A stretch of 64,000 bases of DNA, from assembly GCF_023544865.1 (NCBI RefSeq), contig NZ_JAMJFX010000001.1:372001-436000 (forward strand), written 5' to 3'. The notes below the pieces were generated by a model. The model was not told where the DNA came from, made no database searches, and saw nothing but the letters and a program-made list of their open reading frames with translations. Shown here one piece after another: positions 27,268-36,320 of this stretch. Every line of letters begins with the position of its first letter. The stretch's first letter is position 1. The stretch is from Phaeovulum molybdatiresistens (GTDB lineage Bacteria > Pseudomonadota > Alphaproteobacteria > Rhodobacterales > Rhodobacteraceae). Position numbers and translations under genes: made by a program.

Positions 27268-27738
27268 ATGGAAAAGATACCAATGACGCGCGCAGGATAT
27301 GACGCGCTGGATGAGGAACTGAAATCCCTCAAGACGGTGGAACGCCCCGCCGTGATCAAGGCGATTGCCGAGGCGCGCGAACATGGCGACCTGTCGGAAA
27401 ACGCCGAATATCACGCCGCCCGCGAAAAGCAGAGCTTCGTGGAAGGCCGGATCAAGGAACTGGAATCGATCCTGGGCCGGGCCGAGGTGATTGACCCGTC
27501 ACGCCTGTCGGGGGCGGTGAAATTCGGCGCCACCGTCACCCTGGTGGACGAAGACACCGAGGATGAGCGCACCTATCAGATCGTCGGCGAGGCCGAGGCC
27601 GATCTGGAACGCGGCCTGCTGAACATGAAATCCCCACTGGCCCGCGCGCTGATCGGCAAGGAAGCAGGCGACAGCGTCGAGGTCCGGACCCCCGGCGGCG
27701 ACAAAAGTTACGAAATCCTCGCTGTTCGCTTCATCTGA
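27268..27738 (+). CDS. greA: Transcription elongation factor GreA
   Basis: A 156-residue factor that rescues backtracked RNA polymerase by inducing transcript cleavage. The N-terminal coiled coil carries the acidic tip [17 protein letters not shown], and the C-terminal domain has [20 protein letters not shown] and [14 protein letters not shown]. The ATG at 27268 gives the normal GreA N-terminus ([12 protein letters not shown]); the open frame begins at 27193. A TTGACT at 27193-27198 may be part of its promoter, though no good -10 follows. Diverges from the ETF-QO gene. Confidence 0.95.
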   Translation: MEKIPMTRAGYDALDEELKSLKTVERPAVIKAIAEAREHGDLSENAEYHAAREKQSFVEGRIKELESILGRAEVIDPSRLSGAVKFGATVTLVDEDTEDERTYQIVGEAEADLERGLLNMKSPLARALIGKEAGDSVEVRTPGGDKSYEILAVRFI

Positions 27739-27750
27739 CGGGGGCGCGCG

Positions 27751-28785
27751 ATGCCTGTCGTGAAACCGGCCAGCAAGCCCCCGGCGGACCCGGCGATCTC
27801 CCCGCGCGCCCGGCCCCTGCCGGGGTCGCGGCTTAGCGGTGTGGAACGCATCGCGCTGGCGCTGACGCTGGTCTGGTTCGCGCTGGTCCTTGTGTTCTTC
27901 CTGCTGATCCCCGACAGCGGCAGCGGCTTTGACGCGCTCTCGCTGACCATGGCGCTGGTGGGCATCTTTCTGCCCGTGGCGATGATCTGGGTGGCCGCCG
28001 TCACCGCCCGCACCGCGCGCGAAATGCGCGCCGAGGCGCAGGATCTCAAGCGCGCGGTCGAGGCGATGCGCAGCGCCTGGGTGTCCCAGCAGACGGTGCG
28101 CAGCGGGCAAACGGTCGAACGCAAGCTTGATGAAATCGCCGCCGCCGCCCGCCAGGCCGAAAGCGCCATCGTCACCTTCACCTCGCGCCGCGATGCCCAG
28201 GCCACGCAACCCTCGGCCGACCGCAAGGCGGCGCTGGCCGCCCCGCGCCCCGCCCCCCCGGGCGAGGATCAGCCCGCGCTTGCCCTTGGCACCCCGGCCG
28301 AGGATCTGCGCGCCCCGGTATCGGTGGCCGATTTCATCCTGGCGCTGAATTTCCCCGACAGCCCCGATGACCGCGAAGGCTTCCGTGCGCTGCGCCGCGC
28401 GCTGGAAGACCGCACCATGGCCAAGCTGATCCGCGCCGCGCAAGATGTGCTGAACCTTCTGGCGCAGGACGGCATCTACATGGATGACCTGAAACCCGAC
28501 CGCGCCCGCCCCGAACTGTGGCGTCGCTTCGCCCGCGGCGAACGCGGTCGCGAGGTGGCGGCCCTTGGCGGCGTGCGCGACCGCTCGTCGCTGGCGCTGA
28601 CCTCCGGGCGCATGCGCGGCGACACGATTTTCCGCGATGCCGCACATCACTTCCTGCGCCAATTCGACAAGACCTTCACCGAATTCGAAAAGAACGCCAC
28701 CGATCAGGATGTGATCGACCTGGCCGACACCCGCACCGCGCGCGCCTTCATGCTGCTCGGCCGCGTCACCGGCACCTTCGACTGA
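27751..28785 (+). CDS. Uncharacterised membrane protein after greA
   Basis: A 344-residue protein. Two membrane helices lie near residues 34-53 and 61-86, followed by a coiled coil (about 87-150, AREMRAEAQDLKRAVEAMR), a Pro/Ala-rich linker (about 150-190) and a helical soluble domain (about 190-344) with HHFLRQFDKTFTEFEKN and ARAFMLLGRVTGTFD. I do not recognise a characterised family, though it looks like a conserved Rhodobacterales protein. It starts 12 bases after greA and is probably in its operon. Its TGA is the first part of repeat copy C. Confidence 0.7.
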   Translation: MPVVKPASKPPADPAISPRARPLPGSRLSGVERIALALTLVWFALVLVFFLLIPDSGSGFDALSLTMALVGIFLPVAMIWVAAVTARTAREMRAEAQDLKRAVEAMRSAWVSQQTVRSGQTVERKLDEIAAAARQAESAIVTFTSRRDAQATQPSADRKAALAAPRPAPPGEDQPALALGTPAEDLRAPVSVADFILALNFPDSPDDREGFRALRRALEDRTMAKLIRAAQDVLNLLAQDGIYMDDLKPDRARPELWRRFARGERGREVAALGGVRDRSSLALTSGRMRGDTIFRDAAHHFLRQFDKTFTEFEKNATDQDVIDLADTRTARAFMLLGRVTGTFD

Positions 28786-28856
28786 TCTTCTTCTTGGCCC
28801 CAATACTCCGGGGGTGAATTGGCCGGCACGGCCAAGAGGGGGCAGCGCCCCCGCGC
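28783..28856 (+). repeat. Composite intergenic repeat, copy C (hybrid)
   Basis: Starts at the gene's TGA with TGATCTTCTTCTTGG and AATACTCCGGGGG, like copies B and D, but then continues with GTGAATTGGCC, a TTGGCC/GGCCAA stem and a GGGGGCAGCGCCCCC hairpin, the tail of copies F and G. It lies between two converging genes. Confidence 0.75.
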
Positions 28857-28870
28857 CGCCACGCTGCGCG

Positions 28871-29455
28871 CTACAGCCGTCGCGCCATGACCAGTGCCGA
28901 TCGGAAATCGAACATCACGCGCGTCAGCCAGCGGTCTGACCGGCGCAGCACCACAAAGCCCAGCCGGTCATACAGCGCGCGGGCGCGGATGTTTTCGTCC
29001 ACCACATCCAGCCGCACCTCGGCATAGCCGCGCGCCGCCGCCTCGGCGCACAGCGCCCGCACCAGCGCCGCGCCAATCCCCTCGCCGCGCCGCGCCTGAT
29101 CCACCGCCAACCCATCGACCAGCAGCACACCTTGCGGCAGATCCTCGGCGATCAGCGACAGGCATGTGGCCCGCCAGGCCGCACCAAAGCGGCCATAGAT
29201 GGCGACCAGATCCGATCTTGTGCCCCCGACGAAAGCCCCCGCGCGGGTGCGAAATCCGATCACCCCCAGAACCTGGCCCGCGGGGTCGACCGCCGCCAGC
29301 GCGTGATCGGGGGCCAGAACCCGCTCGACATAGCGCATCGCCTTGCGTTCAGGGCCCAGGACACGGCCCAGCTTGCCGCCGAAGGCACGCCAGTAAAGCT
29401 GTGCGGCCTGCGCCCTTTGGCCCGGCGCGATGCCGCGGCTGATCCGAATTGACAT
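28871..29455 (-). CDS. GNAT-family N-acetyltransferase
   Basis: A 194-residue GNAT protein. The acetyl-CoA site is VDGLAVDQARRGEGIGAAL, followed by AEVRLDVVDENIRARALYDRLGF, the classic end of the fold. The acceptor is unknown; some relatives modify ribosomal proteins, others small molecules. The ATG at 29455 follows AGAGGGGGC. It diverges from azlC with 96 bases between starts and converges on repeat copy C. Confidence 0.85.
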   Translation of the reverse strand: MSIRISRGIAPGQRAQAAQLYWRAFGGKLGRVLGPERKAMRYVERVLAPDHALAAVDPAGQVLGVIGFRTRAGAFVGGTRSDLVAIYGRFGAAWRATCLSLIAEDLPQGVLLVDGLAVDQARRGEGIGAALVRALCAEAAARGYAEVRLDVVDENIRARALYDRLGFVVLRRSDRWLTRVMFDFRSALVMARRL

Positions 29456-29551
29456 GCCGCCCCCTCTGCGCGCGCCGGGACACGCCCCGATGACTTGCAT
29501 CCGCGCGCCCATCCCGTATCACTGGCGCAGAATTCAAGTCCGGGCAAGGCC

Positions 29552-30277
29552 ATGCAAACCCCCTCAGCAAACCGATCCGCCTTCTGGCGCGGCTTCCGTC
29601 AGGGGCTGCCGTTCCTGCTGGTGATCATTCCCTTCGGCCTGCTGTTCGGCGTGGCCGCGGCCGAGGCCGGCCTGCACATCACCGCGGTCATGGGCTTTTC
29701 CGTTCTGGTCCTTGCCGGCGCCTCGCAATTCACCGCCGTGCAGCTGATCGGGGAAAACGCCCCGGCCGTGCTGGTAGTGGTGACCGCGCTGGCCGTGAAC
29801 CTGCGCATGGCTATGTATTCGGCCTCGCTTGCGCCACATCTGGGCCCGGCGCCGGCATGGAAGCGCGCACTGGTGGCCTATTGCATGATCGATCAGTCCT
29901 ACACGCTGGCCGCGCAGGATTACGACCGCGCCCCGGATCAGACGGTTGCGGAAAAGCTGGCCTATTATGGCGGGGCCTGCTCGCATGTCTGCCCGGCCTG
30001 GGTTGCGGCCACTTGGGTCGGTGCCACGGTTGGCCAGGCCATCCCGCCCGAATTCGCGCTGGATTTCGCCATTCCGATCACCTTCCTGGCGATGCTGGCC
30101 CCGGCGATGCGCACACTGGCCCATGTCGCCGCGGCGACGGTATCGGTCGCGCTGGCGCTGGTCCTGGCCTTCCTGCCATCCGGGCTGGGGCTTTTGGTGG
30201 CGGCGGTAGCGGCGATGGCCACGGGGGCGCAGGTGGAACTTTGGGTCGCGCGGCGCCGCGCAGCGGGGAACGCATGA
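29552..30277 (+). CDS. azlC: AzlC-family branched-chain amino acid exporter, large subunit
   Basis: A 241-residue membrane protein with about six to eight helices. The N-terminal FWRGFRQGLPFLLVIIPFGLLFG, GASQFTAVQLIG and LRMAMYSASLAPHLG are typical of AzlC. With AzlD it exports branched-chain amino acids or analogues in Bacillus and Corynebacterium (BrnFE). The ATG at 29552 starts the family's usual N-terminus; the frame is open from 29495. Its stop overlaps the azlD start by four bases. Confidence 0.9.
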   Translation: MQTPSANRSAFWRGFRQGLPFLLVIIPFGLLFGVAAAEAGLHITAVMGFSVLVLAGASQFTAVQLIGENAPAVLVVVTALAVNLRMAMYSASLAPHLGPAPAWKRALVAYCMIDQSYTLAAQDYDRAPDQTVAEKLAYYGGACSHVCPAWVAATWVGATVGQAIPPEFALDFAIPITFLAMLAPAMRTLAHVAAATVSVALALVLAFLPSGLGLLVAAVAAMATGAQVELWVARRRAAGNA

Positions 30278-30603
30278 ACTATTCAACAATCGAGATCTGG
30301 CTGATCATCGCCGCCCTTGGCGCGGGCACCTTCCTGCTGCGCTATTCCTTTCTGGGGCTGATCGGCAACCGCCCCCTGCCGGAATGGGCGCTGCGCTGTC
30401 TGCGCTATACGCCGGTTGCGGTGCTGCCGGGCCTGGTGGCGCCCCTGGTGCTGTGGCCGCAGGCCACCGGCGGCGCGTTTGATCCGGCACGGATGCTGGC
30501 GGCGGGCGCGACCCTTGCGGTGGGGCTTGCCACGCGCAACACGCTGGCCGCGATCGTGGCCGGCCTTGTAGCGCTTTACCTGGGGCTGTTCCTGTTCAGT
30601 TGA
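30274..30603 (+). CDS. azlD: AzlD-family branched-chain amino acid exporter, small subunit
   Basis: A 109-residue protein with four hydrophobic helices and the AzlD marks TFLLRYSFL, LRYTPVAVLPGLVAP and LAVGLATRNTLAAIVAG. It forms the exporter with AzlC. The ATG overlaps the azlC stop (ATGA). Its last bases overlap the end of the converging lipoprotein gene by eight bases within a GTTCA/TGAAC palindrome. Confidence 0.9.
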   Translation: MNYSTIEIWLIIAALGAGTFLLRYSFLGLIGNRPLPEWALRCLRYTPVAVLPGLVAPLVLWPQATGGAFDPARMLAAGATLAVGLATRNTLAAIVAGLVALYLGLFLFS

Positions 30604-30605
30604 AC
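30594..30605. repeat. Convergent-end palindrome spanning both stop codons
   Basis: GTTCA and TGAAC flank two bases; the arms contain the stop codons of azlD and of the converging lipoprotein gene. Short arms, so chance cannot be excluded. Confidence 0.35.
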
Positions 30606-31252
30606 GCCTCGTCCGGCACGCGGGCAGGTTGCTGCGCCTGGATCATCAGCACACCGGAATTGTTCGCCGGATCGCCGTCATAATGATCCTTGCTGGTCAC
30701 ACCCGGCAAATTCCCGAACGCCCGCGACAACCGCAGCGGCGAGAACGTGCCCGGAATCGATTCGAACCCCGGCGCCCCGCGCAGGATGGACGCGCTGGAT
30801 GTGGCGCACAGCATCTTGCCCACGGCGCCATTCGCCTCGGCCCGGGCGCGCAGCAATTCGGCCACCTCCAGGCTGACGGGAACGGTCTGTTCGCGGACAA
30901 ACCAGGTCTCACGCGCGTGGTAGTCGATGTAGAACTTCCGCATCCGCTCGGTGATGCCATAGTGGACATCGTTGCGTTCCGGAATCCAGGGGTGACGCCA
31001 GCTGCCGGCGGGGTCGAACATGATCCGTTCGCGCCCGTCGATCATCAGCGCCGAATGCCCGCCTTCGCCGGTGCGGGTGCCGATCACGGTGTAAAGCGTG
31101 ACCGAGGGCGGCAGCCCGGTGGAATAGGACGCCTTTTCGACGGCCTCATCGCTGGCCCAGACGGATTCCGGCCCCAGGCCACAACCCGCAAGCGCGATGG
31201 GCACCATCAGTGCCAGGACAAATCCGCGAACCCGCCGCGCTGTTCTTCGCAT
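30596..31252 (-). CDS. Uncharacterised lipoprotein
   Basis: A 218-residue protein with an Arg-rich N-terminus, hydrophobic stretch and lipobox LAGC (Cys24). The mature part has a block TVIGTRTGEGGHSALMIDG followed by FDPAGSWRHPW, which resembles a papain-like/NlpC-related fold with a possible Cys in KMLCATSSASIL and His in GGHSALM. I do not recognise a named family. The predicted site is the inner or outer membrane, facing the periplasm. It lies downstream of the small oxidase-subunit gene on the same strand with a 18-base gap and overlaps azlD at its end. Confidence 0.6.
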   Translation of the reverse strand: MRRTARRVRGFVLALMVPIALAGCGLGPESVWASDEAVEKASYSTGLPPSVTLYTVIGTRTGEGGHSALMIDGRERIMFDPAGSWRHPWIPERNDVHYGITERMRKFYIDYHARETWFVREQTVPVSLEVAELLRARAEANGAVGKMLCATSSASILRGAPGFESIPGTFSPLRLSRAFGNLPGVTSKDHYDGDPANNSGVLMIQAQQPARVPDEAFN

Positions 31253-31270
31253 GCCGCCGCCCACCACCGA

Positions 31271-31405
31271 TCAGGCGTTTGCCAGCGCCAGGAACACCAG
31301 CGCCCCAATCAGGACGATCACCGACCAGGTGACGAATTTCGTGAAACCCGCAAAGGTCTTTTCCTGGGCACGGATGTCCATTTCGCCCGGCTTGTAGTCG
31401 GCCAT
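31271..31405 (-). CDS. aa3-type cytochrome c oxidase subunit IV
   Basis: A 44-residue peptide: a charged leader ([18 protein letters not shown]), then one membrane helix (about 24-42, [17 protein letters not shown]). This is the pattern of the tiny subunit IV of alphaproteobacterial aa3 oxidases, known from Paracoccus and Rhodobacter structures, where it packs against the core subunits. The ATG follows GGGAGAAGG. It is too short for usual gene calls. Other oxidase genes are not in this window, which is normal for this subunit. Confidence 0.8.
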   Translation of the reverse strand: MADYKPGEMDIRAQEKTFAGFTKFVTWSVIVLIGALVFLALANA

Positions 31406-31460
31406 AGCCTTCTCCCTACGCTATTCTCCCGCTTTCGGATACCCGATCCCGCGGGCAGTG

Positions 31461-31928
31461 TCACGCCCCCTCGGCATCCTGAAGCGCGCGGGCCAGATGA
31501 AAGCCGATGCGACGGGGTTCTTCGCGTTCCGGCGCCTTGGGCAGGGCCACAAGCATCACGTTCAGCTGGCTGACATGCTGGATCAGCTGGGTCCGCGCGC
31601 CATTGTCGTCGGTGCCGTAAAAGGTCAGCATGTCCGGCGCGAAATAGCCCAGGCCTTCAATCCGCAGCACGCCTGCTTCGGCGCCGGTCAGGCCCAGCGC
31701 CACCTCTTGATCCGGGTTCAGCTGGTCTTCAAAGTTGCGGATATACAGCAGCAGCCGTTCATAGGCCCATTGCGCGGGGCTTTTGGATTCGACCGACGCC
31801 CGCGCGATCTGGGGTGGCAGGGGCATCGTTTCGGGCGTGGGGGGCGCGCCCGCGGTGGTGTGGACGACCCCGGCGCAGGGGATGGCGCTTTCCTCATGCG
31901 CCTCGGCGGTGGTGCGGATATCGGTCAT
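31461..31928 (-). CDS. DUF6173 family protein
   Basis: A 155-residue cytoplasmic protein with PAQWAYERLLLYIRNFEDQLN, EVALGLTGAEAGVLRIEGLGYF and TQLIQHVSQLNVMLVALPK, which I recall as the DUF6173 pattern of Rhodobacteraceae. Function unknown. The start overlaps the MBL-hydrolase stop by four bases, making it the last gene of the acyl-CoA dehydrogenase/MBL unit. Confidence 0.7.
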   Translation of the reverse strand: MTDIRTTAEAHEESAIPCAGVVHTTAGAPPTPETMPLPPQIARASVESKSPAQWAYERLLLYIRNFEDQLNPDQEVALGLTGAEAGVLRIEGLGYFAPDMLTFYGTDDNGARTQLIQHVSQLNVMLVALPKAPEREEPRRIGFHLARALQDAEGA

Positions 31929-32971
31929 GCCAGCCCCCAAAGCCAAGGCTCATCCCCGGCGCGCCGGGTGCGGGTGACCTCGCCCCGGTGCAGCAGGTGG
32001 TTAAGATGGGCCACGGCCTCTACCAGCGCCAAGCCATAGTCCGCTTCGCCGATGGGACGCTTGAACAGCGGCGCAAAACATTGCGCCGCCGTGTGCGGCC
32101 CATGTGCCAGATGCCGGCGCAGCCGGTCCAGCGCGCCCAGATGGTTGTCGATCATCTGGCCCAGCCGCAGCGGCAGGCCGTTGAAGGGCAGCTTGTGCCC
32201 CGGCAGCACCAGGTGGCGCGGTTCGGCGATCTGCGCGAATCGGGCGCAGCTGGTCAGCCATTCGCCCACCGGATCGGCCAGCGGCTCGGTCGCATAGACC
32301 CCCAGGTTGGCCGAAATGCCGGGCAGCAGCTGATCGCCGCCAATCACAAGATCGTCCGACAGGCTCCAGAAGGTGGCATGTTCGGGGGCATGGCCATCGC
32401 CCATATGCACGCGCCATTCGCGCCCGCCCATCGCAAAAACCTCGCCCTCGACGATGCGGCGAAAGCCAAGCGGCATCGGGTGGACGACATCGGCAAAGTT
32501 GAACGGCCGCTCGGCCGCGCGCTTGTCGTAAAGGGCCGGGTCCATGCCGGCCGCGCGCCAGAAATCCAGCGTTTCGGCCAGGGGCTGATGCTGTTCATCC
32601 AGCACCAGCATCCGCGCGAACAGCCAAGCGGTGCGCGTCGTCCACAGCTCGGCCCCGCGGGTCTGGAACCAGCCGGCCATGCCGATGTGATCGGGGTGAT
32701 GATGGGTCACGATGACCCGGCGCACCGGCTTGCCCGCCAGGGGGCCCGCCAGCAGATCCTGCCACAGCGCGCGGGCCTTGCGCGTATCCATCCCCGGATC
32801 GACCAAGGTCCAGCTGTCGCCGTCGTCAAAGGCGTAACAATTGACGTGATCCAGCGCCATCGGCAGCGGCAGGCGCAGCCACAGCACACCCGGCGCGATC
32901 TGCTGCACCCCACCGGGCGCGGGCGGTTCGGGCCAGGGCATCCGAATGGGGCTGCGATCCTGAACCGTCAT
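31925..32971 (-). CDS. MBL-fold metallo-hydrolase
   Basis: A 348-residue metallo-beta-lactamase-fold hydrolase. The metal motif THHHPDHIG (residues about 89-97) and later MGDGHAPEH, GGDQLL and LPGHKLPF ligand blocks are complete. The C-terminal helical domain suggests the glyoxalase II / LACTB2-like branch acting on thioesters or similar small substrates. It sits between an acyl-CoA dehydrogenase and a DUF6173 gene with ATGA overlaps on both sides, which suggests a role in the same acyl-CoA catabolism (inference). Confidence 0.85.
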   Translation of the reverse strand: MTVQDRSPIRMPWPEPPAPGGVQQIAPGVLWLRLPLPMALDHVNCYAFDDGDSWTLVDPGMDTRKARALWQDLLAGPLAGKPVRRVIVTHHHPDHIGMAGWFQTRGAELWTTRTAWLFARMLVLDEQHQPLAETLDFWRAAGMDPALYDKRAAERPFNFADVVHPMPLGFRRIVEGEVFAMGGREWRVHMGDGHAPEHATFWSLSDDLVIGGDQLLPGISANLGVYATEPLADPVGEWLTSCARFAQIAEPRHLVLPGHKLPFNGLPLRLGQMIDNHLGALDRLRRHLAHGPHTAAQCFAPLFKRPIGEADYGLALVEAVAHLNHLLHRGEVTRTRRAGDEPWLWGLA

Positions 32972-34659
32972 GCGACCAGGTCTTCCACGCTCAGGTCATA
33001 AAGCCCCGCGGCACCCGCCTTCGCCTCGGCCAGGGCGGCGGCATATTGCGGCAGCAGACGACGGATATAGACCCCGGCCAGCGCGCTGCGCGGCCCGCCG
33101 CCGCCTTCGGCAATCGCCGCCTTCAGGTGGAAATGCGCGCCCAGCACGCGGGCAAAGGCCCGCAGATAGGCCACCGCGCCGGCATTGCGATCCTGCGCGC
33201 CCTGGGCCACCAGCCATTCGGTCGCCTCGCGCAGGGTTTCGGCGGCGGTCCAGACATCTTCGGCCAGATCGGGCAGCACATCGCGGGCAGCGGCGGCGTC
33301 ATCCTCGATTTCTTGCAGCAGGCGGCATGCGGCGGCCCCACCATCCATCATCTTGCGCCCGACCAGATCCATCGCCTGAATGCCGTTGGTGCCTTCATAG
33401 ATCGCGGCCACGCGAACATCGCGATAGAACTGCGCGGCGCCGGTTTCCTCGACATAGCCCATGCCGCCATGCACCTGCACGCAGGTTTCGGCGACGTTCA
33501 TCCCGACATCGGTGCCGTAGGCCTTGGCAATCGGCGTCAGCAGCGCGGCGCGCGCCTGCCAGTCGGCTTCACCCGTGGCGCGGCCCATGTCCAGCGCCAC
33601 CGCGCAGGCCAAGGATATGGCGCGGGCGGCAAAGACCTCGGCCTTCATCGTGGCCAGCATCCGACGCACGTCGGCATGATCGATGATCGCGCCCATCTGG
33701 TTGCGGTCGCGGGCATATTCGGCGGCTTTCTGATAGGCGCCCTCGGCGATGCCCACGCCTTGCACCCCCACGCCCAGACGAGCGTTGTTCATCATCGTGA
33801 ACATCGCCGCCATGCCCTTGTGCGGTCCGCCCACCATCCAGCCGGTCGCGCCCTCAAAGCTCATGACGCAAGTGGGCGATCCGTGCAGGCCCATCTTGTG
33901 TTCCAGGCTGACCACGCGCAGATCATTGGCCACACCGGGGTTGCCCGCCGCATCGGGGATGTATTTGGGCACCAGGAACAGGCTGATCCCCTTGGTGGCC
34001 GGCGCCCCATCGGGCAGGCGGGCCAGCACCAGGTGGCAGACATTGCCCACGAAATCGCAATCCCCCCAGGTGATGAAGATCTTTTGCCCGGTGATCGCAT
34101 AGGTGCCATCGCCCTTCGGTTCCGCCTTGGTGCGCAGCGCCCCCACATCGGACCCCGCCTGCGGTTCGGTCAGGTTCATCGTGCCCGACCATTCCCCCGA
34201 AATCAGCTTGGGCAGATACAGTGCCTTGATCTCATCGCTGGCGTGATGTTCCAGCGCCTCGATCTGCCCCTGCGTCAGCAGCGGGTTCAGCTGCAGCGAC
34301 ATACAGGCCGCCGACATCATGTCATGCACCGCAATATTGAGCGTTTGCGGCAGCCCCATGCCGCCATGCGCCGGATCGGCGGCCAGCGCCACCCAACCGC
34401 CTTCGGCAATGGCGCGAAACCCCTCGGCAAACCCGGGCGAGCTGCGCAGAACCCCGTTTTCCAGCCGCGCCGGGGCCATGTCCCCTGCCCGGTTCAGCGG
34501 TGCAAGCACCTCTTCGCACAGCCGGCCGGCCTCGGTCAGGATCGCCTCGGCGGTTTCGGGCGTCGCCTCGGCAAAGCGCGCGGTGGCCGCGACCGGGGCC
34601 AGCGGCACGACATGGTCAAGGATAAAGCGAAGCTCGGCAACGGGGGAACGGAACGGCAT
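32968..34659 (-). CDS. Acyl-CoA dehydrogenase with C-terminal extension domain
   Basis: A 563-residue FAD enzyme. The core (about 35-450) has MNLTEPQAGSDVGALRT, ITGQKIFITWGD, VQVHGGMGYVEETGAAQFYRDVRV and the catalytic Glu in AIYEGTNGIQAMDLVGRK. A further helical domain (about 460-563) marks the long acyl-CoA dehydrogenase class that includes DmdC, the 3-methylmercaptopropionyl-CoA dehydrogenase. The actual substrate is unknown. Electrons should pass to ETF and the ETF-QO encoded in this window. The ATG at 34659 follows AGGAGAGTGCC. It is the first of three overlapping genes. Confidence 0.9.
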   Translation of the reverse strand: MPFRSPVAELRFILDHVVPLAPVAATARFAEATPETAEAILTEAGRLCEEVLAPLNRAGDMAPARLENGVLRSSPGFAEGFRAIAEGGWVALAADPAHGGMGLPQTLNIAVHDMMSAACMSLQLNPLLTQGQIEALEHHASDEIKALYLPKLISGEWSGTMNLTEPQAGSDVGALRTKAEPKGDGTYAITGQKIFITWGDCDFVGNVCHLVLARLPDGAPATKGISLFLVPKYIPDAAGNPGVANDLRVVSLEHKMGLHGSPTCVMSFEGATGWMVGGPHKGMAAMFTMMNNARLGVGVQGVGIAEGAYQKAAEYARDRNQMGAIIDHADVRRMLATMKAEVFAARAISLACAVALDMGRATGEADWQARAALLTPIAKAYGTDVGMNVAETCVQVHGGMGYVEETGAAQFYRDVRVAAIYEGTNGIQAMDLVGRKMMDGGAAACRLLQEIEDDAAAARDVLPDLAEDVWTAAETLREATEWLVAQGAQDRNAGAVAYLRAFARVLGAHFHLKAAIAEGGGGPRSALAGVYIRRLLPQYAAALAEAKAGAAGLYDLSVEDLVA

Positions 34660-34784
34660 GGCACTCTCCTTTGCGCGCTGCCTTGGCAAGGGGGCGGGCG
34701 GCGCGTATGTCTGCAAAACGGTCAGGCTGCAGGTTACCGCAAGGTCATGCGCCTTCAACATCAACGCTGCGTCACGAATATCCG

Positions 34785-35747
34785 ATGGATCTGGAAACCG
34801 AAACCCTTTGTCCCGATGCGGCCGGTCTGGCCCGGGCCGCAGCCCTGCTGCGCACCGGCGCGCTGGTCGCCTTCCCGACCGAGACGGTCTATGGCCTGGG
34901 CGGGGATGCGCGGTCCGATCTGGCCGTGGCGCGGATCTTTGAGGCGAAGGGCCGACCCCGATTCAACCCGCTGATCGTGCATCTGCCCGATCTGGCCGCA
35001 GCCCGGGCGATCGCGCGGTTCGATGACCACGCGTTGCGGCTGGCGGCGGCGTTCTGGCCGGGGCCGCTGACGCTGGTGCTGCCGCTGCGGCCCGATGCGG
35101 GCATATCCGAGCTGGTGACCGCGGGGCTGGACACGGTGGCGATCCGCGTGCCGGCGCATCCGGTGGCGCAGGCGCTGTTGCGCGCCTTTGGTGGCCCGCT
35201 GGCGGCGCCTTCGGCCAACCCCTCGGGCCGGGTCAGCCCGACGTGCGCCGCCCATGTGATTGAAGGGTTGGGCGGCCGGATCGCGGCGGTGGTCGATGGG
35301 GGGGCCTGTGGCGTCGGGGTGGAATCGACGATCCTGGCGCTGAACCCGCCCACCCTGTTGCGGCCCGGTGGCCTGCCGGCCGAGGCGCTGGAACAGGCAC
35401 TGGGACAGCCGCTGGCCACGGGCGGAGATGCGGCCCGGCCCTCGGCCCCGGGGCAGCTGGAATCGCATTACGCGCCCGGCGCGACGGTGCAACTGGCCAT
35501 GACGCAGGCCAGTGCCGATGCGGTGTGGATCGGTTTCGGCCCCGATTGCGCGGGCGCGGATCTGAACCTGTCGGCCACCGGCGATCTGGTCGAGGCGGCC
35601 GCGAACCTGTTTGCCATGCTGCGCAATGCCGACCGCATCGCCAAGGCCACGGGCAAGGCACGGATCGCGCTGGCCCCGGTGCCCGATCACGGCCTTGGCC
35701 GCGCCATCAACGACCGGCTGCGCCGCGCCGCGGCGCCGCGCCCCTGA
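34785..35747 (+). CDS. Threonylcarbamoyl-AMP synthase (Sua5 type)
   Basis: A 320-residue YrdC/Sua5 enzyme that makes threonylcarbamoyl-AMP from threonine, bicarbonate and ATP for the t6A37 tRNA modification. The YrdC domain (about 10-200) shows VAFPTETVYGLGGDA, KGRPRFNPLIVH, FWPGPLTLVLP, APSANPSGRVSPT and STILAL. The longer C-terminal part (about 205-320, with SHYAPGA) is the Sua5 domain, which separates it from short TsaC proteins. It diverges from the acyl-CoA dehydrogenase across a 125-base gap. Confidence 0.92.
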   Translation: MDLETETLCPDAAGLARAAALLRTGALVAFPTETVYGLGGDARSDLAVARIFEAKGRPRFNPLIVHLPDLAAARAIARFDDHALRLAAAFWPGPLTLVLPLRPDAGISELVTAGLDTVAIRVPAHPVAQALLRAFGGPLAAPSANPSGRVSPTCAAHVIEGLGGRIAAVVDGGACGVGVESTILALNPPTLLRPGGLPAEALEQALGQPLATGGDAARPSAPGQLESHYAPGATVQLAMTQASADAVWIGFGPDCAGADLNLSATGDLVEAAANLFAMLRNADRIAKATGKARIALAPVPDHGLGRAINDRLRRAAAPRP

Positions 35748-35758
35748 TCCCGATCAGG
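35743..35758. repeat. Convergent-end inverted repeat spanning both stop codons
   Basis: CCTGATC and GATCAGG, perfect arms two bases apart, contain the TGA of the Sua5 gene and the stop of the YqgE gene. Possible short bidirectional hairpin. Confidence 0.45.
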
Positions 35759-36320
35759 CGCGCCCCGCCGCCGCCGACAGCGTCTGCGGATCAACCCCGA
35801 TCTTGCGCAAGGCGCGGGCCCATTTCGTCGCATGGTCCCGGTCCAGCGTCAGGGCGGCATCGCCCTCGGTAGTCAGCCAGCCATTGTCCAGGATTTCCCG
35901 CTCCAGCTGGCCCGGCCCCCAGCCGGCATAGCCCAGCGCCAACAGCGCCTGCGCCGGGCCACGGCCCTCGGCCATTGCATCCAGAATGTCGCGCGTGGCG
36001 GTCATCGACAGATCGGGCGTGACCGCCATCGACGCGGTCTGACCGGACCAGTCGGGCGAATGCAGCACGAACCCGCGTGAGGTTTCGACCGGCCCGCCGA
36101 ACAGAACCGCGGGCGCGGGCATGTCACCCGCCGCCCCCGCCTCGGGGCGCAGGCGCAGCTGTTCCAACAATTCCGCGAAACTGGGCCGCGGCAGGGGCTT
36201 GTTCACGATCAGGCCCATCGCGCCTTCTGACCCATGGGCGCAGATGAAGACGACGCCGTGTTCGAATCGCGGATCGCCCATGCCGGGCATCGCAATCAGC
36301 AGCTTTCCGGTCAGGTCCAT
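35754..36320 (-). CDS. YqgE/AlgH family protein
   Basis: A 188-residue protein with LTGKLLIAMPGMGDPRFEHGVVFICAH, GAMGLIVNKPL, FGGPVETSRGFVLH and ALGYAGWGPGQLEREI, the hallmarks of the YqgE/AlgH (DUF179) family. Function is poorly known. The ATG at 36320 has GGGGGG eight bases before it and is preferred over a TTG six bases further upstream. It converges with the Sua5 gene through a stop-spanning palindrome and diverges from the DsbD-alpha-like gene. Confidence 0.88.
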   Translation of the reverse strand: MDLTGKLLIAMPGMGDPRFEHGVVFICAHGSEGAMGLIVNKPLPRPSFAELLEQLRLRPEAGAAGDMPAPAVLFGGPVETSRGFVLHSPDWSGQTASMAVTPDLSMTATRDILDAMAEGRGPAQALLALGYAGWGPGQLEREILDNGWLTTEGDAALTLDRDHATKWARALRKIGVDPQTLSAAAGRA

